Below, piece by piece: positions 1 through 5,060 of a DNA stretch of 9,295 bases. Origin of the DNA: Bacilli bacterium. GTDB taxonomy: Bacteria; Bacillota_I; Bacilli_A; RF39; UBA660. The position numbers were made by a program, and so were the translations under genes. Numbering within the stretch: the first letter of the stretch is position 1; each line of letters opens with the position of its first letter. The stretch spans positions 1 through 9,295 of the forward strand of contig JAFPMR010000143.1 in NCBI GenBank assembly GCA_017411235.1, written 5' to 3'. A model generated the notes under the pieces. The model worked only from the letters and a program-made list of their open reading frames with translations. It had not been told where the DNA came from and did no database searches.

Positions 1-147
1 GCTATCATCTTCATGTATTGCAGGACGGAGAGAGAATTCGTCTTCTATGAATCCATTACCAAAATTATGATCCAAATGTCCGTGAGTAGCTAAAAGATGT
101 ATGGGCTTAAGGTTGGTTTCTTTGATATATGTGATAAAGCCATTACC
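1..147 (-). pseudogene. MBL-fold metallo-hydrolase fragment, start missing
   Basis: The minus strand from about 147 to the window edge reads, without a stop, as the central part of a metallo-beta-lactamase-fold hydrolase. The metal-binding motif is present as THGHLDH (codons at 87-67), followed by NFGNGF and an EF.LRP..HE segment, which I associate with Bacteroidota-type MBL hydrolases. Such enzymes bind two metal ions through HxHxDH and hydrolyse esters, lactones or thioesters; the substrate is not visible here. No in-frame start codon exists: an upstream stop is at 171-169, and the sequence between is the end of the phage HNH gene in another frame. The N-terminal half is therefore missing, and the C-terminus lies beyond the window. 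GC is about 37 percent by my count, clearly above the phage DNA, and codons such as CGT, CCC and GGC are used. It looks foreign to its neighbour. Confidence 0.65.
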
Positions 148-151
148 CCCC
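138..151. other. junction between phage DNA and foreign MBL gene
   Basis: The phage HNH gene ends in TAA at 145-143 directly after a run of six G (151-146 on the minus strand), and recognisable MBL-hydrolase sequence begins within a few bases. Base composition changes at the same place. No integrase, tRNA or obvious att repeat is visible. A homopolymer at the join fits either a false assembly join or short-homology recombination. An integration boundary is less likely, because HNH genes of this kind normally sit beside terminase genes inside a phage genome and not at its attachment site. Confidence 0.5.
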
Positions 152-523
152 TTTGATATCTTTTGGAGTTATGTTTCCTTCTTTGTCAAACTTATATTCT
201 TTCCTAGTACCTCTAGAATAGTTTAGCCATTTATTATTAATATCATCTTCATGAATTAAATTATGGCAGTCAATACATATACCTATTAAGTTGTTTTCAT
301 TTATAGTTATATTGTCATCATATACATTGCTATCATTTAGATGTTCTATATGATGTACTATTCCTATTCTTCTTTTGTATTTAGGTATGTAACTAGATAT
401 ACCATCTACATATACTGGCTTACCACAGTTAGCACATAAACAATTTTGTTTTATCCATATATTCTTCCTAACTGTTTTCCATGCTTTGCTTTGATAAAAA
501 TCTTTTCTTATTCCATAACTCAT
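143..523 (-). CDS. HNH endonuclease, phage type
   Basis: This 126-residue protein is a complete-looking HNH nuclease. Zinc-knuckle cysteines are C30-x2-C33 and C83-x2-C86, the catalytic histidine pair is H57-H58 in VHHIEHLND, an N-rich segment follows (residues 71-79), and the last HNH helix is CIDCHNLIH (H87, H91). The size and the arrangement of the two CxxC pairs match the small HNH proteins that sit beside terminase genes in many Gram-positive phages and assist DNA packaging at cos sites; that role is inference. Its ATG overlaps the stop of the preceding gene as ATGA, so the two are translationally coupled. The last residues (KDIKGG) run into the junction at 151-146, so the natural C-terminus may differ. 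The expected terminase gene does not follow. Confidence 0.85.
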   Translation of the reverse strand: MSYGIRKDFYQSKAWKTVRKNIWIKQNCLCANCGKPVYVDGISSYIPKYKRRIGIVHHIEHLNDSNVYDDNITINENNLIGICIDCHNLIHEDDINNKWLNYSRGTRKEYKFDKEGNITPKDIKGG

Positions 524-702
524 TTCTTTTCTACTTTCTTAGTAGGCTTTTTCTTATCTTCTTTCTTTACTTCATCTGGTACTATTACACATAAATGTTG
601 ACTAACTAATAGATTACATTCTTCTTTAGTTACTTTTAATTCATCATCTATCTTATGTACTTTACCTTTAGATGCAAATTCTTTTATACATCTTACTTTC
701 AT
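520..702 (-). CDS. small phage protein, head-tail or tail-region type
   Basis: This 60-residue protein starts MKVRCIKEF, has a short beta-rich N-terminal part (about 1-42) and ends in a lysine-rich tail (KKEDKKKPTKKVEKK). The pattern of a MKVR/K-lead, a K-x-x-D-E-L strand and a helix of the form T-x-E-E resembles the tiny proteins encoded next to head-tail connector genes in Gram-positive phages; I cannot name a family. A strong AAGGAGG ribosome site lies 6 nt upstream of the ATG, just behind the stop of the frameshifted tail-chaperone extension at 713. It overlaps the following HNH gene by the ATGA arrangement. Function unknown. Confidence 0.7.
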   Translation of the reverse strand: MKVRCIKEFASKGKVHKIDDELKVTKEECNLLVSQHLCVIVPDEVKKEDKKKPTKKVEKK

Positions 703-712
703 ATTATCCTCC

Positions 713-1253
713 TTACATTAAAAACTTATCTATATCATCTTGAGTAGCATTTCTAGTTGTATCATTATCATCTACACTACTTATTAGAATATTCATTAAA
801 CTTACAAATGACATCTCTTTCATTTCTTCAATTGTTATTCCTAATCTTTTAGCAAGTGATATTACTACATACTCATCTACTTCTTCATCACTAGTTGCTT
901 TCTTTGACAGTTGTTTGTATTCCCCTTGATATGGGAGATGTGGCTAACTCTATCACATCCATTATCCAGTCTTGATTATCAAAGATTCCATCAGTTTCTT
1001 TTAAGAAGTTCTCATAACTTGATACTTGCTTTGGATCTGCTTCTTCTATCATTGTGTAAGATAGTCTTAATAATATCTCAATTAAGTCATCCATTTCTCC
1101 TAGCATTTCTTCATTATCAATTCCTTGTAGTTTAGTTATTGTTTGAATATCTGCTAATAACTTTCTTCCAGTATCATTCTTATACTTGAATTGTGTATAA
1201 GCACTAGACTTCATAAAGTATTCTTTTTCTCCAATTTTTACTTGCTTCTTCAT
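713..1253 (-). CDS. tail assembly chaperone, long product by ribosomal frameshift
   Basis: Reading the 120-codon frame (1253-891) and then shifting to the +1 frame gives a product of about 179-180 residues. The +1 frame is open from 943 to a TAA at 715-713, has no plausible start with a ribosome site, and encodes a C-terminal domain rich in EEVDEYV, ITIEEMKEMSF and RNATQDDIDKFL. Endings of the ATQ-x-DID type are characteristic of the frameshifted extension (gpT-like) of siphophage tail assembly chaperones. The G-like short product and the GT-like long product coat the tape measure protein before tail tube assembly. The shift must fall in the 943-894 overlap. Candidates are CCC-ATA at 935-930 (+1, CCC to CCA) and AGG-GGA at 926-921 (-2, GGA to GGG); the -1 frame closes after six codons past the zero-frame stop. 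A sequencing error could mimic this, but the family is known for it. Confidence 0.7.
891..1253 (-). CDS. tail assembly chaperone, short (G-like) product
   Basis: This 120-residue protein begins MKKQVKIGEKEYFMKSSAYTQFKYKNDTG..., a small beta lead (KIGEKEY) followed by helices, with an acidic middle (DDLIEILLRLSYTMI) and D-W-I-M-D-V-I-E-L near the end. This is the layout of small tail assembly chaperones of siphophages, encoded just before the tape measure gene. A strong AAAGGAGG site lies 6 nt before the ATG at 1253. It is the first protein gene after the roughly 690-nt structured RNA region, so both probably share a transcript. The neighbours are odd for a tail gene: an HNH gene lies upstream of the RNA and another soon downstream, without major tail protein or tape measure in view. 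Assignment to the chaperone class rests mainly on the frameshift extension. Confidence 0.75.
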   Translation of the reverse strand: MKKQVKIGEKEYFMKSSAYTQFKYKNDTGRKLLADIQTITKLQGIDNEEMLGEMDDLIEILLRLSYTMIEEADPKQVSSYENFLKETDGIFDNQDWIMDVIELATSPISRGIQTTVKESN

Positions 1254-1430
1254 ATTTTCCTCCTTTGATTTTTTAATGTGTTTTATTAACCCTCAAAGAC
1301 ACGCCTTTATAAAACACCCATTCCCACTCATAAGAGCTGTCCATCCCACTTATACTTTAAATCTTAGAATAGTAAATAGTGAAAGATAGGTTAATATATA
1401 CCAACTCTAAATAAACAGATAAGCTATTTC

Positions 1431-1485
1431 TTTAGTGTTTCCATATATTATATTTTTACTAGTCTAATCTTTATAAGTACCATAG
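1431..1485 (-). repeat. conserved 55-nt RNA segment, copy 2
   Basis: Second copy of the 55-nt segment, exactly 290 nt downstream of the first on the minus strand, with one substitution. Conservation here against divergence in the flanking helices suggests a selected core such as a junction or tertiary contact. The 290-nt spacing and single recurrence rule out a CRISPR array. Confidence 0.85.
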
Positions 1486-1720
1486 AATAGATATGCCATA
1501 ATATCACTCGTACGTTTAAAGTTAGACTTCCACCACTTGTATTATGTTCAAACATATCTACTCTATGCTAACTATAAAGTTAGCAAAAGAATTATATAAT
1601 AAATATAAAAATAAAAACTTCGACCTATACGGTCTAGTGCCTTTATAGACACCATAGAGTAGCAAATAGTGAAAGATAGATTAAATATACCAACTCTAAA
1701 AAAACAGGTTTCCGAATTTT

Positions 1721-1775
1721 TTTAGTGTTTCCATATATTATATTTTTGCTAGTCTAATCTTTATAAGTACCATAG
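1721..1775 (-). repeat. conserved 55-nt RNA segment, copy 1
   Basis: This segment and the one at 1485-1431 differ at a single base over 55 nt, while the sequences on either side diverge yet keep the same helices. It starts with the 3' strand of helix P1 (CTATG), contains GGTACTTATAAAGATTAGAC and the 5' strand of P2, and ends with the 5' strand of P4 (CTAAA). The one difference (C1748 versus T1458) is matched by a compensating change in the partner strand. Confidence 0.85.
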
Positions 1776-1961
1776 ATAGATAGAAAAGTTTTAATCTAAT
1801 AAAAGGGGATTTACATTTATGAATATTTTTGCTCTATCTATCTATGCTACCTATAAAATAGGCAGCACTCAAAGGCTTTCCAAAAAATAATGGGATGCAA
1901 TTAGTGTCTTTATAGACACCAACAGAAAGAAATAATTAAAATATGCTCATCCTGTTGCTGC

Positions 1962-2351
1962 CTATAAATGCACTCTATCCTTATATTTTTTCTGGATTAT
2001 TAGTTTACCTTTTGAGTTTCTTTCATTTCTATTGTGATATTCAAAGTCTTGTAATAAGTATTCTATTATTTCTCTTTGGTCTTTATTTGGCTCATGTTGT
2101 TGATTATTTATTACTTTGAATATCTTGTTTAGGGCTATGTAAGTGTCAATGTCTTTGCACTCTATTAAATGTAGGTATTGATGTGGTATAGGCATTAATA
2201 AAGCTATGTTACTAATCTCTAATTTACCTCCATCTTCTTTTTTGATGATATGATGTCTAGTTACATCTTTTTTGACTAGTTTATAATTCATCCAGTCTAA
2301 GTTACTTATAGGTTTATAAATCTTTAGCATTTCTTTTGTAATTTTATTCAT
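1962..2351 (-). CDS. HNH-motif phage protein
   Basis: This 129-residue protein carries an HNH-like core: H33-H34 in TRHHIIKKEDGG, N48 in EISNIALL, and H57/H61 in PIPHQYLHLIE. No CxxC zinc pair is present. The C-terminal half (DTYIALNKIFKVINNQQ... then ...KGKLIIQKKYK) is basic and matches my memory of an HNH-like family in phages of low-GC gut Bacillota. It probably binds or nicks DNA; whether it serves packaging or homing cannot be seen. It is the first gene after the early-operon terminator, so readthrough or antitermination, or an unseen promoter, must supply its transcript. The ribosome site (GGTGG) sits only about 1 nt from the ATG, which suggests weak translation. Its stop codon lies inside the first helix strand of the downstream structured RNA. 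Confidence 0.7.
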   Translation of the reverse strand: MNKITKEMLKIYKPISNLDWMNYKLVKKDVTRHHIIKKEDGGKLEISNIALLMPIPHQYLHLIECKDIDTYIALNKIFKVINNQQHEPNKDQREIIEYLLQDFEYHNRNERNSKGKLIIQKKYKDRVHL

Positions 2352-2357
2352 TCCACC

Positions 2358-2382
2358 AAAAAAAGCAACTTGTTTAGTTGCT
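2358..2382 (-). terminator. intrinsic terminator at end of early operon
   Basis: On the minus strand AGCAACT (2382-2376) pairs with AGTTGCT (2370-2364) around a five-base loop and is followed by a T run (to 2358). It lies 29 nt behind the stop of the sigma-4-like regulator and 6 nt before the next ATG, so it separates early from late genes. Readthrough by antitermination would be a simple switch. Confidence 0.75.
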
Positions 2383-2410
2383 CTTATCTCCTACAATATC
2401 AATATACCAC

Positions 2411-2809
2411 TTATTTGTGTGAAATGTGTGAAAGTTGATTATTGTTAATATAGTTTATCATTTTTTTATATGCAGTTGTTCTATGGCTATGTGTTAATTC
2501 TCCTATCTTATACCAGTCATACAAATCTAAAAATCTATATCTCATTATTTGTCTTATCTCAGCTTCTTCTACTGATTCAATATAATTCTCTATCTTTAAG
2601 TATTCTTCTAATGCTGTTAATCTTGCATTAATCCATTTTTCTTTAAGTATAGCTCTTTTCTCTTGAATTGAATTGTGTACACTAGATCCAGATAATTCTT
2701 TATCTAGGTTTATTGCTGATAATCCTACTCCAAATTCTTTTAGTCTATCTTCTAAGTCTTTTATTTCTTTTTTTAAATAATAATATCTACTCAATTCTTT
2801 TTCAGTCAT
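2411..2809 (-). CDS. sigma-region-4-like late regulator (DUF1492/ArpU/RinA-like)
   Basis: This 132-residue protein has a long coiled-coil N-terminal half (MTEKELSRYYYLKKEIKDLE onward, to about residue 80) and a C-terminal helix-turn-helix resembling sigma-70 region 4 (about 84-125: EIRQIMRYRFLDLYDWYKIG, then SHRTTAYKKMINYI). That architecture matches the DUF1492 and ArpU/RinA groups of phage regulators, which sit as the last gene of the early operon and activate transcription of packaging and structural genes. Position supports it: an intrinsic terminator follows and HNH plus a tail gene come next. It starts at 2809 with an AGGAAAAT ribosome site that overlaps the end of the small membrane peptide gene. 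DNA target unknown. Confidence 0.7.
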   Translation of the reverse strand: MTEKELSRYYYLKKEIKDLEDRLKEFGVGLSAINLDKELSGSSVHNSIQEKRAILKEKWINARLTALEEYLKIENYIESVEEAEIRQIMRYRFLDLYDWYKIGELTHSHRTTAYKKMINYINNNQLSHISHK

Positions 2810-2810
2810 A

Positions 2811-2933
2811 TTATTTTCCTTTACCTATAAATATCTCTTTAATTGCTTTTGCTAATACTTCTAATGATGTTATTAATACTATCAATAAGATTACTGCTAT
2901 TACAGCTATTCCTAATATTTTTATTATTTCCAT
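2811..2933 (-). CDS. 40-residue single-helix membrane peptide
   Basis: A short gene runs from ATG at 2933 to TAA at 2813-2811. A very strong GGAGGAG ribosome site lies a few bases before the ATG, better than that of most neighbours, which is the main reason to believe it. The peptide begins MEIIKILGIAVIAVILLIV and is one hydrophobic helix from about residue 5 to 23, then an amphipathic, basic tail (LAKAIKEIFIGKGK). It should insert in the host membrane. Its stop lies 1 nt before the next ATG, so it is coupled to the late regulator. It could be a small membrane anchor, a holin-like or host-interfering peptide; nothing in the sequence decides. The 83 nt upstream (3016-2934) hold no gene or clear signal. 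Confidence 0.65.
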   Translation of the reverse strand: MEIIKILGIAVIAVILLIVLITSLEVLAKAIKEIFIGKGK

Positions 2934-3016
2934 AAACTCCTCCTCCCTATTCAACCTAATCCCTATAATCCATAATTATTAATATCAGCAATATAATACA
3001 TGTTAATATTAATATT

Positions 3017-3259
3017 CTAGTTACTATCATTCAATTCTCCTATTTTTTTAAGTAATCCACCTATTAACAAATTCTTTTCTTTTATAAGTTTACTTCTTTC
3101 TTCTAGTTCTGCTTTTAAGTTCTTTATTCTAGTATCTTTGTATTTTATATCTTTTTCTAATCTTCTTAATTCAACTTGTAAGGCTTGTACTTTTAATTGT
3201 TGCTGCATATATCTTTTCTTTAGCATTTGATAACTATACTTATTCTTTTCTAAATCCAT
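3017..3259 (-). CDS. coiled-coil phage protein
   Basis: This 80-residue protein is almost wholly a heptad-type coiled coil (YSYQMLKKRYMQQQLKVQAL, then ELRRLEKDIKYKDTRIKNLK and AELEERSKLIKEKNLLIGGL), highly charged and without cysteines or a membrane segment. It starts as TAATG on the stop codon of the preceding gene, so it depends on translational coupling. It is one of several short coiled-coil proteins in this early operon. No family recognised; a scaffold or partner role in replication complexes would be a guess. Confidence 0.65.
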   Translation of the reverse strand: MDLEKNKYSYQMLKKRYMQQQLKVQALQVELRRLEKDIKYKDTRIKNLKAELEERSKLIKEKNLLIGGLLKKIGELNDSN

Positions 3260-3459
3260 TACTTCTTACCTAACTTCTTAACCTTTAGACTTATATATAC
3301 TGGATTTGCATATTGTTCTAATATTCCTTTTAATTGCTCTAATGTGTTTATTGTTTCAGTTCTTTCTTCTATTGTTAATTCATAAGGTTTAGTTGCATTT
3401 ACTAATTTCATATTTGCATAATATAATAATTGTTCTAATTCATGTTCTTTTTCAGTCAT
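3259..3459 (-). CDS. small hypothetical early phage protein
   Basis: This 66-residue protein (MTEKEHELEQLLYYANMKLV...) is helical, acidic in the first half and basic at the end (KVKKLGKK). An AGAGGAGG ribosome site precedes the ATG, and the gene overlaps the previous one by 8 nt. The motif TKPYELTIEERTETINTLEQ may form a helical hairpin. It is not related to its neighbours as far as I can see. Function unknown. Confidence 0.65.
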   Translation of the reverse strand: MTEKEHELEQLLYYANMKLVNATKPYELTIEERTETINTLEQLKGILEQYANPVYISLKVKKLGKK

Positions 3460-3691
3460 CTATATCCTCCTCTTTATCAATTCTTTTTAGTAATATCTTT
3501 ACTAAATCCTTTTTAGGATTATCAACTACAGATGTATAACTCATTTTGTCTATAAATACTTCTAATTCATTTATTATGCCTTGTAATCTTTGTATTTCTT
3601 TGTCTTTTTCTTCAAGTACTGTTTGATGATACCAACTATCTCCATGTTTATCTTTTAATTCAGTTACAAATGGATTATCTATTACTTTCAT
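3452..3691 (-). CDS. small hypothetical early phage protein
   Basis: This 79-residue protein has an N-terminal segment (MKVIDNPFVTELKDKHGDSW), a central coiled coil (LEEKDKEIQRLQGIINELEV) and an acidic end (IDKEEDIDD). The GGGAGAT ribosome site overlaps the stop of the preceding gene, with 3 nt between stop and ATG. Neighbours are similarly short early proteins. Function unknown. Confidence 0.65.
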   Translation of the reverse strand: MKVIDNPFVTELKDKHGDSWYHQTVLEEKDKEIQRLQGIINELEVFIDKMSYTSVVDNPKKDLVKILLKRIDKEEDIDD

Positions 3692-3694
3692 TGT

Positions 3695-4012
3695 CTATCT
3701 CCCTTCTTGTATTTGCTTTAAATGTTTACATTCTTTTTTTTGGCATTCTCTTTCTTTTATATCTAATCCTCCTAGATAACACTTATGTAAATCACAATAT
3801 GCTCTACAATGCTTTTTTTTGATTATTTTCCCATATATTCCCATAGTAAAGTTTTGATAATTATAATTCCCTCTTTTGTATTTCTTCATTATTCTTTTTC
3901 TTTCTTTGTATATCTCTTTCTCTAAGCAACTCCTACATACTAAGTATTCTTTATTCTTTTTGTCTATTGTAAATAATTCTTCTGTGTATTTATTACATTT
4001 ACCACATATCAT
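3695..4012 (-). CDS. cysteine-rich zinc-binding phage protein
   Basis: This 105-residue protein has two clusters of metal ligands. The N-terminal ribbon is C3-x2-C6 with C26-x2-C29 (CGKC ... CRSC). A second cluster near the C-terminus contains HCRAYCDLHKCY, then CQKKECKH, with enough Cys and His for one further zinc. The middle is very basic (KERKRIMKKYKRG), suggesting nucleic-acid binding. Its ATG overlaps the previous stop as ATGA; no strong ribosome site is seen, so coupling is likely. It could act in phage transcription or host takeover; no family recognised. Confidence 0.65.
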   Translation of the reverse strand: MICGKCNKYTEELFTIDKKNKEYLVCRSCLEKEIYKERKRIMKKYKRGNYNYQNFTMGIYGKIIKKKHCRAYCDLHKCYLGGLDIKERECQKKECKHLKQIQEGR

Positions 4013-4344
4013 TTGGTATTATTCCATTCTCTAGAAAGTTGATTCTCTATTACTCTTATTTGTAACTTAGTACTATTTATTGCTTCTTGATTAGCTTGAT
4101 ATATTGCTTCTTTTACATCCCTTTGAAATCTCTTCTCAGCAACTTCTGGAACTCCATATACTACTTGTTGTATTAATGTTACTGGCATTCCTTTTTCTGC
4201 TCTTAGTTTCAATGCTTCTTGTCTTAATGTGATTTTATAATCTTTTTCAGCTTGAGCATATTCTGTTCCAGTTTCTCTCAGTTTCTTTATTGATATATTT
4301 AACTCTTTGATTTTTAATTGTAATTCATTAAATAGATCATACAT
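4009..4344 (-). CDS. conserved phage protein of unknown function
   Basis: This 111-residue protein is mostly helical. The block KLRETGTEYAQAEKDYKITL, followed by GMPVTLIQQVVYGVPEVAEKRF, is a pattern I recognise from many early regions of Bacillota phages, where it is annotated only as hypothetical. Two helical segments flank a conserved GMPVTLI-x-VVYG turn. It overlaps the preceding gene by 8 nt; a weak GGAAGG lies about 11 nt before the ATG. Its constant position near recombination genes suggests a DNA-processing accessory role, which is inference only. Confidence 0.7.
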   Translation of the reverse strand: MYDLFNELQLKIKELNISIKKLRETGTEYAQAEKDYKITLRQEALKLRAEKGMPVTLIQQVVYGVPEVAEKRFQRDVKEAIYQANQEAINSTKLQIRVIENQLSREWNNTK

Positions 4345-4528
4345 GTTTCATATACCTTCCTTTGAGTACTTTGATTATTTCTTCATTCTCTTTTGTTTTA
4401 TTCTCTTCTAACATTTCAATTGCTGTTTGTATTCTTTTGATTAGTCTTTTCTTATCTTCTTCAAGCCATCTGTTTTTATCTACTAAGTAAATGTTAGATT
4501 TGTATAATTGTTCATTTATTTTTTCCAT
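4337..4528 (-). CDS. small coiled-coil early protein
   Basis: I choose the ATG at 4528 (product MEKINEQLYK..., 63 residues) because an AAGGAGAT ribosome site lies 5 nt before it; an upstream ATG in the same frame has no such site and lies inside the preceding gene. The protein is helical and charged (LEEDKKRLIKRIQTAIEMLE) and ends RYMKHV. Its ribosome site lies within the last codons of the NUMOD4 gene, so the two overlap. Function unknown. Confidence 0.65.
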   Translation of the reverse strand: MEKINEQLYKSNIYLVDKNRWLEEDKKRLIKRIQTAIEMLEENKTKENEEIIKVLKGRYMKHV

Positions 4529-5051
4529 TTTTATCTCCTTTTTCCCAACTAAACTTTTCAATTATATTGTCAAAGTAATCATCTTCCCATCTTAAATCAT
4601 ATATTTTCTTTTTATATTTGTTGTTGCAATAATCAGTTGCTGTTTGCTTAGATATATACAAATCTCTTGCTGCTGCTCTAGCACTTCTATAAAACTTCTT
4701 TATTTCTCCATCTTCTATTAGTACTACTCTTTTAGAATTGCTTAAATATCCAGTTCTTTTTCCATATTCTTTTTTTGTGATTATTTCTAAATTTCTATAA
4801 TAGTTGTCAAATTCCATTTTATTTTTATGATATACTCTTTCATTCTCTTTTAATGGTCTAATGAAATAAGTAGCTACTAACTTAGCACATCCATATTCTT
4901 TTCTATCTAATTTGATGGCATAATAATTTCTATTCCATTTTCTATAAGGTTTTAAATATCTATAACCTTTTTTATTCAACTTTCTAAATCTTCCAAAGTT
5001 AGACACTTCATATCTAGGATTAAAATCCATTGTTTTCCATTCTTCATGCAT
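4512..5051 (-). CDS. NUMOD4/HNH homing-endonuclease-like protein
   Basis: The 179-residue protein has the modular layout of phage HNH homing endonucleases. Residues 3-25 are a NUMOD4 motif (EEWKTMDFN, YEVSNFGRFRKL). Residues 45-95 resemble the HNH_3 core: LVATYFI, then H75 in RVYHKN, N83 in FDN, and N87 in RNLEI. Residues 108-155 are an IENR1/NUMOD1-like DNA-binding repeat (FYRSARAAARDLYISKQTA). The histidine usually found before RLVA is replaced (CAKLVA), so catalysis may be impaired. I start it at ATG 5051, with GAGG 5 nt upstream, and not at the GTG six bases earlier. It begins right behind the SSB stop and splits the recombination genes from the rest of the operon, as a mobile free-standing homing gene would. 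Confidence 0.75.
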   Translation of the reverse strand: MHEEWKTMDFNPRYEVSNFGRFRKLNKKGYRYLKPYRKWNRNYYAIKLDRKEYGCAKLVATYFIRPLKENERVYHKNKMEFDNYYRNLEIITKKEYGKRTGYLSNSKRVVLIEDGEIKKFYRSARAAARDLYISKQTATDYCNNKYKKKIYDLRWEDDYFDNIIEKFSWEKGDKNGKNK

Positions 5052-5060
5052 AGACACCTC

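Larger units (their letters stand above)
1278..1965 (-). ncRNA. large structured noncoding RNA, two-module
   Basis: About 690 nt without any credible ORF separate the HNH stop (1964-1962) from the tail-chaperone ribosome site. Two homologous modules lie 290 nt apart. Each has a hairpin (GCTGCC/GGTAGC at 1866-1846; GCTAAC/GTTAGC at 1584-1567), then a long helix P1 (1846-1834 with 1783-1771, 13 bp; 1567-1553 with 1495-1481, 15 bp with one G-U that exists only on the minus strand), then a conserved 55-nt stretch, then nested helices P2 (TAGCAAA/TTTGCTA versus TAGTAAA/TTTACTA, a compensatory C-G to U-A change), an AU helix, and P4 (CTAAAAAAA/TTTTTTTAG, 1725-1717 with 1704-1696). Hairpins with loop UAUAAA (1919-1904, 1652-1637) could kiss those with loop UUUAUA. 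A 9-bp long-range helix joins 1897-1889 to 1349-1341, and a 9-bp stem (1317-1309/1286-1278) closes the 3' end. Size and phage setting resemble the GOLLD and ROOL classes; membership is unproven. Confidence 0.7.

Noticed and set aside
911..1135. Plus-strand ORF opposite the tail chaperone
   Set aside because: Mirror of a real gene, without ribosome site, hydrophobic by codon complement. Other plus-strand frames at 2713-2982, 6485-6724 and 7641-7829 are the same kind of shadow.
1600..1640. Hairpin GACC-GTATA-GGTC followed by T-rich sequence as a terminator in the middle of the RNA
   Set aside because: Only a 4-bp stem and an interrupted T tract; it more likely belongs to the linker between RNA modules.
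1431..1775. Repeats as a CRISPR array
   Set aside because: Only two copies, 55 nt each and 290 nt apart, with helical flanks; CRISPR repeats are shorter, more numerous and evenly spaced.
2964..3002. 12-codon ORF upstream of the membrane peptide
   Set aside because: No ribosome site and no conserved feature; AT-rich filler.
2795..3459. Identical 15-nt start (ATGACTGAAAAAGAA) of the genes at 2809 and 3459
   Set aside because: Encodes the common MTEKE start; the proteins differ beyond it, so a duplication is not supported.
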